From assembly GCA_963649145.1 (NCBI GenBank), contig CAVJGI010000002.1, positions 1-64,000 of the forward strand: a stretch of 64,000 bases of DNA, given 5' to 3'. Numbering within the stretch: the stretch's first letter is position 1; each line of letters begins with the position of its first letter. Of the stretch, positions 51,583 to 58,750 are shown piece by piece. This DNA is from SVKR01 sp963649145 (GTDB lineage Bacteria; Bacillota; Clostridia; Oscillospirales; Oscillospiraceae). The notes beneath the pieces were generated by a model, which had not been told where the DNA came from, did no database searches, and saw nothing but the letters and a program-made list of their open reading frames with translations. The position numbers and the translations under genes were made by a program.

Positions 51583-51626
51583 CAGCCTGTCAAAAAAAGT
51601 CCAAACAACGCGGCGAAGCCGCACAA

Positions 51627-51784
51627 TTTAAAGGCCTCCCTGTGTAAGGGAGGCTGTCAGCCGAAGGCTGACTGGAGGGTTGTAAGCTTCTGAAATTGCC
51701 AAGCTTGGCGTTTTCGGAAGCTTGGTAACAACCCCTCAGTCGCGCTTCGCGCGCCAGCTCCCCTTGCACAGGGGAGCCTTTAAA
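51627..51784. mobile_element. MITE-like palindromic element
   Basis: A 158-base segment whose ends are long imperfect inverted repeats starting TTTAAAGGC. About 55 bases of each end match when one is reversed, including inner hairpins (CTCCCTGTGTAAGGGAG, GTCAGCCGAAGGCTGAC) and a GGGTTGT/ACAACCC core with AAGCTTC/GAAGCTT. No coding capacity. Flanking CAGCCTGTCAAA (51583-51594) and its complement (51804-51815) extend the symmetry. It has the form of a non-autonomous miniature inverted-repeat element; a parent transposase is not in the window. Confidence 0.7.
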
Positions 51785-51815
51785 ATCGCAGATCGCGGAG
51801 TTCTTTGACAGGCTG

Positions 51816-51845
51816 AAACCGGCTCCCGAACGGGAGCCGGTTTTT
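51816..51845 (-). terminator. Terminator of the hydrolase gene (right copy of the duplicated terminator)
   Basis: Exact 30-base direct copy of 51553-51582, including the asymmetric loop, so it is a direct and not an inverted duplication. It ends the minus-strand hydrolase gene. Confidence 0.85.
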
Positions 51846-51852
51846 GCTTGAT

Positions 51853-52791
51853 TCACATCTTGCTCTCCAGCCAGCGGAGGACGTCGTTATAGACCTCATT
51901 GCGGCAGAGCTCGTTCAGAATTTCGTGCCGTCCGCCGGGGTAGAGCTTCAGGGAGACGTCCGTCATGCCGGCGCGGAGGAAGTTCTCATACGCGCGGCGG
52001 ACGCCCTTGCCGCTCTCGCCGACGGGGTCGGCATCGCCCGCAATGAAGAGCACCGGCAGCTCGCGGCGCATCAGGCGGACATTATCCAGCTTCGAGATCA
52101 TCTGGATGCCGCCCATCATGTCGTGGAACAGCCCCACCGTCGGGACGAAGCCGCAGAGCGGGTCGGCGTTGTAGCGGTCGACATGCGCCTCGTCGCGCGT
52201 CAGCCAGTCGTTCGGCGTGCGCGCGGGCTGGAACGCCTTGTTGTAGCCGCCGAAGGCGAGATTATTGAGCTTATCGCTGTGGTAGCGCGGACCGTGCTTT
52301 TTGATCTCCAGTGCGCTCGCGAGCTTGCCGCCCGCGACGACGGCGGCGGGCTGCTGCCCGGTGCCGCAGATGACCGCGCCGGAAAGCCCCTCGGACCAGC
52401 GCAGCAGGTAAGTGCGGGTCAGGAAGCTGCCCATGCTGTGACCGAAGAGAAAATACGGCAGCTCCGGGAACTCCGCGTGCGTGAGCTGATAGAGCCGGTG
52501 CATATCACCGACGGCGGTCATCCAGCCGTTTTCGTCGGCAAAATGACCAAGCTCGCCGTCGGCGCTGACGCTCTGACCGTGGCCCAGATGGTCGTTTGCT
52601 ACGACGAGGAAGCCGTTTTCGGCGAGGTACGCCGCGAACTCGTCGTAGCGCTCCACGTGCTCGGCAATGCCGTGCGCGATCTGCAAAACGGCGCGGGGCG
52701 CGGTGTCCGGCGTGCAGCGGCGGACGTGGATCTGGGTCACGCCGTCGCCGGAGGGGAAGGTGTAGTCGGAAAAAACGGGCATGGGGTTCAT
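51853..52791 (-). CDS. Alpha/beta hydrolase, monoacylglycerol-lipase-like
   Basis: A 312-residue serine hydrolase. The oxyanion/lead segment is VLQIAHGIAEHVERYDEFAAYLAENGF, the nucleophile elbow GHSMGSF, the acid in IAGDADPVGESGKG and the catalytic His in YPGGRHEILNE. This pattern fits monoacylglycerol lipase or lysophospholipase enzymes that release fatty acids from glycerolipids. No signal peptide, so cytosolic. Single gene on the minus strand ending at the terminator copy at 51816-51845; natural substrate unknown. Confidence 0.88.
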   Translation of the reverse strand: MNPMPVFSDYTFPSGDGVTQIHVRRCTPDTAPRAVLQIAHGIAEHVERYDEFAAYLAENGFLVVANDHLGHGQSVSADGELGHFADENGWMTAVGDMHRLYQLTHAEFPELPYFLFGHSMGSFLTRTYLLRWSEGLSGAVICGTGQQPAAVVAGGKLASALEIKKHGPRYHSDKLNNLAFGGYNKAFQPARTPNDWLTRDEAHVDRYNADPLCGFVPTVGLFHDMMGGIQMISKLDNVRLMRRELPVLFIAGDADPVGESGKGVRRAYENFLRAGMTDVSLKLYPGGRHEILNELCRNEVYNDVLRWLESKM

Positions 52792-52813
52792 CCTCCTCTA
52801 TCAGAATGTGTTG

Positions 52814-52957
52814 TCAACTGTTTCCGTGCAGCTTGAGATCGCCGCTGACGGTCTCTACCTCAATCTTGAAGCCGCCGTCGCCGAAGCGATAGGTCCCGTT
52901 CTGCGCCGTGAGCGCGAGGGCGAGCGCGAGGATCGGGATCAGTTTTTTGCGTTTCAT
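52814..52957 (-). CDS. Small secreted-peptide candidate downstream of trxA
   Basis: A 47-codon frame encoding a clear signal-peptide-like start (MKRKKLIPILALALALTA) and a short polar tail rich in Gly and charged residues (FGDGGFKIEVETVSGDLKL). It begins 32 bases after the thioredoxin stop with AAAGGAG upstream, although the spacing to the ATG is long (about 15 bases). The signal-like hydrophobic core argues for a real product, but it could also be the decayed N-terminus of a longer exported protein. Function unknown. Confidence 0.4.
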   Translation of the reverse strand: MKRKKLIPILALALALTAQNGTYRFGDGGFKIEVETVSGDLKLHGNS

Positions 52958-52988
52958 AAGGTTTATGTAACGCTCCTTTCCACTAAGC

Positions 52989-53294
52989 TCAGCCCAGCAT
53001 CGCCCGGATGCTGTCCGCCGGGACGACGCCGACGCTCGCGTTCACGGGCTCGCCGCCGCGGAACAGGATCAGCGTCGGGATGGACTGCACGCCGTAGCGC
53101 ATCGCGAGCTCCGGCTGCTCGTCCACGTTGACCTTGCCGAACTTCACCTTGCCTTCTAACTCCCCGGCGAGCGCCTCCACGACGGGGGCGAGCATGCGGC
53201 AGGGACCGCACCACGACGCCCAGAAATCGAGCAGCACGGGCGTCTCCGCGCCCTCGACCTCGGCGGCAAAATTTTCTTTCGTAACTTCCAGCAT
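52989..53294 (-). CDS. trxA: Thioredoxin
   Basis: A 101-residue thioredoxin with active site WASWCGPCRML (C29 and C32), cis-Pro segment SIPTLILF and the family ending. It reduces protein disulfides in the cytosol. It lies 18 bases after a small ferredoxin:thioredoxin-reductase-like gene on the same strand, which may supply its electrons from ferredoxin. A ribosome site AAAGGAG-like sequence precedes the ATG. No NADPH-type trxB is in the window. Confidence 0.95.
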   Translation of the reverse strand: MLEVTKENFAAEVEGAETPVLLDFWASWCGPCRMLAPVVEALAGELEGKVKFGKVNVDEQPELAMRYGVQSIPTLILFRGGEPVNASVGVVPADSIRAMLG

Positions 53295-53312
53295 AATGAT
53301 CGTTCTCCTTTG

Positions 53313-53510
53313 TCATTTGGATTTGTAGTAAAGATAACAGTGGCAGAAGCCCTCAAACTCCGGGTCGGCGATCTGCTCGCGGAACTCGCGGCACATGCAC
53401 TTGGTGTCCTCCGTCCGTTCCAGACGGCAGGGGCAGTAGCCGCCCGTGCGCTTCAGCCCCTCCTTGACGGTTTTGACGATCTCCTCGTCGGGATTGAGCG
53501 TGATCTTCAT
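53313..53510 (-). CDS. Ferredoxin:thioredoxin reductase catalytic-subunit-like protein
   Basis: A 65-residue protein matching the catalytic subunit of ferredoxin:thioredoxin reductase, which uses a [4Fe-4S] cluster and a redox disulfide to pass ferredoxin electrons to thioredoxin. Cysteines are in CPC (26, 28), CMC (38, 40) and CHC (56, 58), the family order, with the middle pair CMC in place of CPC. ATG 53510 is taken as the start; an in-frame GTG at 53525 is possible. The adjacent trxA gene is the expected partner. No variable subunit is nearby, as in other anaerobes. Confidence 0.85.
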   Translation of the reverse strand: MKITLNPDEEIVKTVKEGLKRTGGYCPCRLERTEDTKCMCREFREQIADPEFEGFCHCYLYYKSK

Positions 53511-53612
53511 TCTTCGGTCTTGCACCGCCTTTCGGATTTTCTTCGGTCATATTATAACACAAACTGTCAAGAAATACAATAAAACTTGTGCGCGGGACGC
53601 AGACATTCGCGG

Positions 53613-53641
53613 TTGACTTTCCCGGAACGGTATGATAAGAT
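53613..53641 (+). promoter_or_regulatory. Promoter of guaB
   Basis: TTGACT and TAAGAT with a 17-base spacer; the resulting transcript carries a leader of about 185 bases before guaB. Confidence 0.65.
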
Positions 53642-53691
53642 AAATCGCAAGCATTTCAGACGCAGTTCTTGCTGAAAGGAGGCGGAGCGCT

Positions 53692-53754
53692 ATGAATAAG
53701 TTTGCACGCATTGCGCCCGTTTCCGGCGCGTTTTTCCCGGCTGCAAAAAAGTGA
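53692..53754 (+). CDS. 20-residue leader peptide candidate upstream of guaB
   Basis: A short frame, MNKFARIAPVSGAFFPAAKK, with an excellent AAAGGAGG ribosome site eight bases upstream. It lies inside the guaB leader, and its last codons form the left arm of a hairpin at 53736-53776. The strong ribosome site on such a short frame suggests regulatory translation rather than a functional product. No run of one codon type is evident. Confidence 0.45.
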   Translation: MNKFARIAPVSGAFFPAAKK

Positions 53755-53782
53755 CAAGGTCGCTTTGCGAGCCGGGATTTTG
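53736..53782 (+). terminator. Possible attenuator hairpin in the guaB leader
   Basis: Outer stem CCCGGCT/AGCCGGG with inner pairings GC-AAA/TTT-GC and GTGAC/GTCGC, then ATTTTGTT. It overlaps the leader-peptide stop, so ribosome position could decide whether it forms. The T-run is broken, so strength is uncertain. Confidence 0.45.
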
Positions 53783-53833
53783 TTATATGTAGTCAAAAAT
53801 TTACACATAAGAGAAAGAGGAGGATCACGTCCC

Positions 53834-55339
53834 ATGGCAACCATCATCAACGAACCGTCCCATACCTTCAACGAATATCTGCTTATCCCCGGATATTCCT
53901 CCAGCGCCTGCATTCCGAGCGACATCTCGCTGAAGACCCCGCTCACGAAGTTCAAGAAGGGCGAGACCCCGGCGATCACGATGAACATCCCGATGGTCTC
54001 CGCCATCATGCAGTCCGTGTCCGACGACCGGCTCGCCGTCGCGCTCGCGGTCGAGGGCGGCGTGTCCTTCATTTACGGCTCCCAGACCATCGAAAATCAG
54101 GCGGCGATGGTCGCGCGCGCCAAGAACTATAAGGCTGGCTTCGTTCCGAGCGACTCTAACCTCAGCCCGAAGGCGACGCTCGCGGACGTCCTCGCACTCA
54201 AGGAGCGCACGGGACACTCCACCGTCGCCGTCACGGAGGACGGCAGCGCCGAGGGCAGACTCGTCGGCATCATCACGAGCCGCGATTACCGCGTCAGCCG
54301 TATGGACCCCAAGACCCCGGTCACGGAGTTCATGACCCCCTACGAAAAGCTCATCTGGGCGCCGGAGGGCACGAGCCTGAAGGAAGCCAACGACATCATC
54401 TGGGAGCATAAGCTCAACGCCCTGCCCATTGTCGACGGCGACGGCAAGCTCTGCTACTTCGTCTTCCGCAAGGACTACGAAAACCACAAGCAGAACCCGA
54501 ACGAGCTGCTCGACGCGCACAAGCGCTACGTTGTCGGCGCGGGCATCAACACCCGCGACTACGCCGAGCGCGTTCCCGCCCTGCTCGAAGCGGGTGCGGA
54601 CGTGCTCTGCATCGACTCCTCCGAGGGATTCACCGACTGGCAGAAGTTCACCCTCGCGTGGATCCGCGCCCACTACGGCGACAGCGTCAAGGTCGGCGCG
54701 GGCAACGTTGTGGACGCCAAGGGCTTTCGTTTCCTCGCCGAGTGCGGCGCGGACTTCGTGAAGGTCGGTATCGGCGGCGGCTCCATCTGCATCACGCGCG
54801 AGACCAAGGGCATCGGCCGCGGACAGGCGACCGCCCTCATCGACGTCTGCACCGAGCGCGACCGCTATTATCAGGAGACCGGCATTTATATCCCCGTCTG
54901 CTCCGACGGCGGCATCGTCTATGACCACCACATCACGCTCGCTCTCGCCATGGGCGCGGATTTCGTGATGCTCGGCCGCTACTTCGCCCGCTTCGACGAG
55001 AGCCCGACGAACAAGATCAACATCGGCGGCACCTACTACAAGGAGTACTGGGGCGAAGGCTCTGCCCGCGCGAAGAACTGGCAGCGCTATGACCTCGGCG
55101 GCGAGGCGAAGCTCAGCTTTGAAGAGGGCGTGGACTCTTACGTGCCTTACGCCGGTTCCCTGAAGGATAACGTCGCGATGTCGCTTTACAAGGTGCGCTC
55201 CACCATGTGCAACTGCGGTGCGATGAGCATCCCGGAGCTTCAGGAGAAGGCGGTGCTGACGCTCGTCTCCGCCACCAGCATCGTCGAGGGCGGCGCGCAC
55301 GACGTCATCCAGAAGGACAAGAGCATGTCCGTAAAGTAA
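53834..55339 (+). CDS. guaB: IMP dehydrogenase
   Basis: A 501-residue enzyme oxidising IMP to XMP with NAD+, the first step to GMP. The barrel is interrupted by a CBS pair (about residues 100-220: LADVLALKERTGHSTVAV, KLNALPIVDGDGKL). The catalytic loop is GGGSICITRETKGIGRGQAT with C319; bacterial enzymes more usually have GPGSICTTR followed by a Val/Gly-rich stretch, so this is a divergent subtype. The flap region (GEGSARAKNWQRY) and VPYAGSLKDNV are recognisable. GAGGAGGA precedes ATG 53834. It sits just upstream of the purine operon but has its own promoter. Confidence 0.93.
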   Translation: MATIINEPSHTFNEYLLIPGYSSSACIPSDISLKTPLTKFKKGETPAITMNIPMVSAIMQSVSDDRLAVALAVEGGVSFIYGSQTIENQAAMVARAKNYKAGFVPSDSNLSPKATLADVLALKERTGHSTVAVTEDGSAEGRLVGIITSRDYRVSRMDPKTPVTEFMTPYEKLIWAPEGTSLKEANDIIWEHKLNALPIVDGDGKLCYFVFRKDYENHKQNPNELLDAHKRYVVGAGINTRDYAERVPALLEAGADVLCIDSSEGFTDWQKFTLAWIRAHYGDSVKVGAGNVVDAKGFRFLAECGADFVKVGIGGGSICITRETKGIGRGQATALIDVCTERDRYYQETGIYIPVCSDGGIVYDHHITLALAMGADFVMLGRYFARFDESPTNKINIGGTYYKEYWGEGSARAKNWQRYDLGGEAKLSFEEGVDSYVPYAGSLKDNVAMSLYKVRSTMCNCGAMSIPELQEKAVLTLVSATSIVEGGAHDVIQKDKSMSVK

Positions 55340-55382
55340 AATTTCCCCGGTCCGCCGGCGGAAAATTTGCCGAAATTGCGCC

Positions 55383-55411
55383 TTGACGCAAAGCCCGCCG
55401 GGTGCTAAACT
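55383..55411 (+). promoter_or_regulatory. Promoter of the purine operon
   Basis: TTGACG and TAAACT with a 17-base spacer, about 20 bases before the riboswitch aptamer. Confidence 0.7.
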
Positions 55412-55431
55412 GGGACCGTAAAAACCAAATT

Positions 55432-55563
55432 GTTTCCCGTGACTGACGGAATGATGTGGAGCACCACAGAGGAGCGGGAAACAAGCGAACGCAAAAAATG
55501 CCGACCGTCTGGGCGCACTCTAACTCAATGACCTTGGGTTTCAGTGCGCCCATTTTCGTTTTT
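55432..55563 (+). promoter_or_regulatory. ZTP (pfl) riboswitch with terminator platform
   Basis: The aptamer has stem P1 GTTTCCCG/CGGGAAAC (55432-55439 with 55475-55482), the conserved GTGACTGACGGAAT, hairpin GTGG-AGCA-CCAC, and the 3' core CCGACCGTCTGGGC (55501-55514). The last bases of that core also begin a terminator stem GGGCGCACT/AGTGCGCCC (55511-55519 with 55543-55551) followed by ATTTTCGTTTTT, so ligand binding and termination exclude each other. ZTP, which builds up when 10-formyl-THF is short, should switch the purine operon on. Confidence 0.9.
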
Positions 55564-55578
55564 ATAAGGAGAATTTCT

Positions 55579-56064
55579 ATGAAAAAGATCGGGATCGTGA
55601 TGGGCAGCGCGAGCGATATGCCCGTGGTGAAAAAGGCCGCGGACATGCTCGAAAAATTCGGCGTGCCCTATGAGATGCACATTTATTCCGCCCACCGGAC
55701 GCCGGGGGAGGCGCGCGCCTTTGCCGAGACTGCCCGCGAGCGCGGCTTCGGCGCGATCATCGCCGCCGCGGGGATGGCAGCCCACCTCGCCGGTGCGCTC
55801 GCCGCGGCGACGACGCTGCCGGTCATCGGCATTCCCGTCGCCTCCGCTCTCGGCGGGATGGACGCCCTGCTCGCCACCGTGCAGATGCCCTCCGGCATCC
55901 CGGTCGCGACCGTGGCGATCGACGGGGCGAAAAACGCCGCGTATCTCGCGGTGCAGATCCTCGCCGTGACGGACCCGGCGCTCGCCGAGGCGCTCGCCGC
56001 CGACCGCGCGGTGACGGCGGAGACCATTCTCGCCGCGGACGCGGCGCTGGAGGTGGCGAAATGA
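55579..56064 (+). CDS. purE: N5-carboxyaminoimidazole ribonucleotide mutase PurE
   Basis: A 161-residue PurE moving the carboxyl group within N5-CAIR to give CAIR. Motifs IGIVMGSASDMPVVKKA, SAHRTPGEA and GMAAHLAGALAAATTLPVIGIPV are typical. No purK is beside it, so it may be the class II type acting directly on AIR and CO2, or purK lies elsewhere; sequence alone does not decide this here. AAGGAGA precedes ATG 55579, just after the riboswitch terminator. The stop overlaps the next start (ATGA). Confidence 0.93.
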   Translation: MKKIGIVMGSASDMPVVKKAADMLEKFGVPYEMHIYSAHRTPGEARAFAETARERGFGAIIAAAGMAAHLAGALAAATTLPVIGIPVASALGGMDALLATVQMPSGIPVATVAIDGAKNAAYLAVQILAVTDPALAEALAADRAVTAETILAADAALEVAK

Positions 56065-56578
56065 TCGGGATGGAGGGAAAAACGCTCCGCTCCGAGCGCC
56101 TTGCTTACCGCCTTCTGGCGGAGACGACAAGCCAGCGCTCCGCGCGATTCTGTCCGACCGCGACGTGACGGAGCCCGCGGGCTTTCTCCCGGCGGAGACG
56201 GACGCGGAATTTGACAAGTTCTTTGCCCACCTCACGCAGTACAACACCGCGCTCGGCATTTATCTGGGCGATACGCTCATCGGCTATATCCACGTCAACC
56301 GCTACCACGGCGGCGGGGAGTATGCCGAAAAAAGCTGCGTCGACACGGGCTTCGTCATCGGCAAAGCGTATCAGAACCGCGGCTATGCCACGGAGACGCT
56401 GCGGACGCTGACGGCTTATTTGAAGCAGCGCTTCGACTTTTGCTTTGCCGACTGTTTCCTCTCAAACGAGCCTTCCCGCCGCGTCATCGAGCGCTGCGGC
56501 TACCGCTATGTGGAGGACTACACCATGCAATTCCGCGCCCTCGGCAGGGAGGAGACCTGCCACAGCTACGTTTACTGA
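56061..56578 (+). pseudogene. GNAT acetyltransferase gene broken by a one-base frameshift
   Basis: The frame from ATG 56061, coupled to the purE stop, reads KTLRSERLAYRLLAE and then leaves the family pattern, stopping soon after. From base 56123 the frame two positions on reads DDKPALRAILSDRDVTEPAGFLPAE and continues as a normal GNAT protein (YIHVNRYHGGG, DTGFVIGKAYQNRGYATETLRTL, NEPSRRVIERCGYRYVEDY) to 56578. Joining them gives a standard GNAT start, so one G seems lost near 56123. No slippery site is visible, making programmed shifting unlikely. It could be real decay or a sequencing error. Confidence 0.75.
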
Positions 56579-56634
56579 AAACGCCGTCATGCTTTTTATA
56601 AAAAACCAAAATCTCAAAAAACGGAGGAACGATC

Positions 56635-57315
56635 ATGGAGCTGGTTTACACCGGAAAGACGAAGAACGTTTACGCGCTGGAAAACGGGAATTACCTGCTG
56701 AAGTTCAAGGACGACTGCACGGGCAAGGACGGCGTGTTTGACCCCGGCGAGAATGCCGTCGGGCTGACCATCGACGGCGTCGGCGACGTCAATCTGCGCA
56801 TGTCCGTCTATTTCTTCGAGAAGATCAACGCCGCGGGCATCCGCACCCACTATGTCGGCGCAGACCTCGGCGAGACGACCATGGAGGTCCTCCCGGCGAA
56901 GGTTTTCGGCAAGGGGCTTGAGGTTATCTGCCGCCGCCGCGCGGTCGGCAGCTTCCTGCGCCGCTACAGCGAGTATGTCGAAGAGTGTGCGCCGCTGCCC
57001 TATTACGTGGAGACCACCTTCAAAAACGACGCCAAGGGCGACCCCATCGTGACGCGCGACGGACTGATCGTCCTCGGCGTGATGACCGGCGAGCAGTACG
57101 ACGCGATCCGCGAGATGACCCAGCGCATCACGAAGATCGTCGCCGACGACCTTGCCGAAAAGGGGCTGGAGCTTTACGACATCAAGTTTGAATACGGCTA
57201 CGATGCCGACGGCGGCGTGATGCTCATCGACGAGATCGCCTCCGGCAATATGCGCGTTTATAAGGACGGCAAGTATATCGACCCGATGACGCTCTCCGAG
57301 CTGTTCTTTGCGTAA
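56635..57315 (+). CDS. purC: SAICAR synthetase PurC
   Basis: A 226-residue enzyme joining CAIR and aspartate with ATP to give SAICAR. Family features: VYTGKTKNVYALENGNYLLKFKDDCTG at the start, VLPAKVFGKGLEVICRRRAVGSFLRRY in the centre and DIKFEYGYDADGGVMLIDEIASGNMRVY near the end. GGAGG precedes ATG 56635. Its TAA overlaps the ATG of the purF-like gene by one base, so the two are translationally coupled. Confidence 0.94.
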   Translation: MELVYTGKTKNVYALENGNYLLKFKDDCTGKDGVFDPGENAVGLTIDGVGDVNLRMSVYFFEKINAAGIRTHYVGADLGETTMEVLPAKVFGKGLEVICRRRAVGSFLRRYSEYVEECAPLPYYVETTFKNDAKGDPIVTRDGLIVLGVMTGEQYDAIREMTQRITKIVADDLAEKGLELYDIKFEYGYDADGGVMLIDEIASGNMRVYKDGKYIDPMTLSELFFA

Positions 57316-58742
57316 TGGGCGGCTTTTTCGGCGCGGTTTCGAGCCGCAATGTCGTACTGGACGTCTTTTTCGGTACGGATTACCACAGTCACCTCGGCAC
57401 GCGCAACGCCGGGCTCGCGTTCTGGGACGGCGAGCGCGGCTGCCAGCGCCAGATCCACTCTATCGCGAACACGCCCTTCCGCACGCGCTTTGAGGACGAT
57501 CTCCCGGAGTTTCAAGGGCACTGCGGCATCGGCTGCATCAGCGACAGCGACCCCCAGCCGCTGCTCGTGCGCTCCCATCTCGGACTTTACGCCATCACGA
57601 CCGTCGGCATGATCGCGAACGCCGAAGAGCTGGTGCAGACTTATTTCTCCGACCACGGCCACCAGTTTATGGCGATGAGCTCCGGCGCGGTGAACGCCAC
57701 GGAGCTCGTCGCGGCGCTCATCAACGAGAAGGAGACGCTCGCCGAGGGCATCGTCCACGCCCAGAGCCTCATCGACGGCGCGATGAGCATCCTGCTCATG
57801 ACGGGCGAGGGCGAGATCATCGCCGCGCGCGACCGCTGCGGACGCCTGCCCGTGCTGCTTGGGCAGAGCGAGGAGGGCTGCTGCGTCTCCTTCGAGTCCT
57901 TCGCTTACCAGAAGCTCGGCTATCATAATTTAGCCGAGCTCGGTCCCGGCGAGGTCGTGCGCCTAGGGCGCACGGGCTATGAGACGCTCGTTCCGGCAAA
58001 GCCGGAGAACCTCAAGATCTGCGCCTTTCTCTGGACCTATTACGGCTACCCGAACTCCAACTACGAGGGCGTGAACGTGGAGCTGATGCGCTACCGCAAC
58101 GGCGCGGTCATGGCGCGCAGCGAGCGCGAGCGCGGCACGATGCCGGACGTGGACTATGTCGCCGGCGTGCCCGATTCCGGGATTCCCCACGCCATCGGCT
58201 ACGCGACGGAGAGCGGCAGACCCTTCGCCCGCCCCTTCGTGAAATACACCCCGACATGGCCGCGCTCGTTTATGCCGAGCAGTCAGGCGGTGCGCGATCA
58301 GGTCGCCAAGATGAAGCAGATCCCGGTCCCGGAGCTCATCGAGGGCAAAAAGCTGCTTTTTGTGGACGACTCCATCGTCCGCGGCACCCAGCTGCGCGAA
58401 ACGGTCGATTTTCTCTATGAATCCGGCGCGGAGGAGGTCCACATGCGCTCGGCGTGCCCGCCGATCATGCATGTCTGCAAATATTTGAATTTCTCCCGCG
58501 GCAACTCCGAGCAGGAGCTGCTGACCCGGCGGACCATCCGCCGTCTGGAGGGCGAGGCGGGGGACGCCCATGTGAAGGAATACGCCGACGCTTCCACGGA
58601 GCGGGGACAGTGCCTGCTTCACGCCATCTGCAAGGAAATGGGCTTCCAGTCCCTCGGCTATCAGACGCTGGACGGACTGCTGGAGGCGATCGGACTCGAT
58701 AAAGACAAGGTCTGCACCTATTGCTGGACCGGAGAGGAGTGA
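57315..58742 (+). CDS. PurF-like amidophosphoribosyltransferase lacking the catalytic N-terminal cysteine
   Basis: A 475-residue homologue of PurF, which uses glutamine-derived ammonia and PRPP to make phosphoribosylamine. The glutaminase half is otherwise recognisable (GTDYHSHLGTRNAGLAFWDG, QGHCGIGCISDSDPQP), but it begins MGGFFGA where active enzymes have Met-Cys-Gly; codon 2 is GGC. The Cys nucleophile is therefore absent, and no upstream in-frame Met-Cys exists because purC ends there. The PRPP site FVDDSIVRGTQLRET is intact, with YTPTWPRSFMPSSQ upstream of it. It may use free ammonia, or a partner may supply it. Confidence 0.9.
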   Translation: MGGFFGAVSSRNVVLDVFFGTDYHSHLGTRNAGLAFWDGERGCQRQIHSIANTPFRTRFEDDLPEFQGHCGIGCISDSDPQPLLVRSHLGLYAITTVGMIANAEELVQTYFSDHGHQFMAMSSGAVNATELVAALINEKETLAEGIVHAQSLIDGAMSILLMTGEGEIIAARDRCGRLPVLLGQSEEGCCVSFESFAYQKLGYHNLAELGPGEVVRLGRTGYETLVPAKPENLKICAFLWTYYGYPNSNYEGVNVELMRYRNGAVMARSERERGTMPDVDYVAGVPDSGIPHAIGYATESGRPFARPFVKYTPTWPRSFMPSSQAVRDQVAKMKQIPVPELIEGKKLLFVDDSIVRGTQLRETVDFLYESGAEEVHMRSACPPIMHVCKYLNFSRGNSEQELLTRRTIRRLEGEAGDAHVKEYADASTERGQCLLHAICKEMGFQSLGYQTLDGLLEAIGLDKDKVCTYCWTGEE

Positions 58743-58750
58743 GAACCCCT

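Noticed and set aside
53620..53833. Guanine or PRPP riboswitch upstream of guaB
   Set aside because: The conserved purine-aptamer core is not present; only a short frame and a hairpin are seen.
57250..57330. An upstream start giving the PurF-like protein an N-terminal Met-Cys
   Set aside because: The purC stop codon overlaps the ATG, and no in-frame Met-Cys precedes it.
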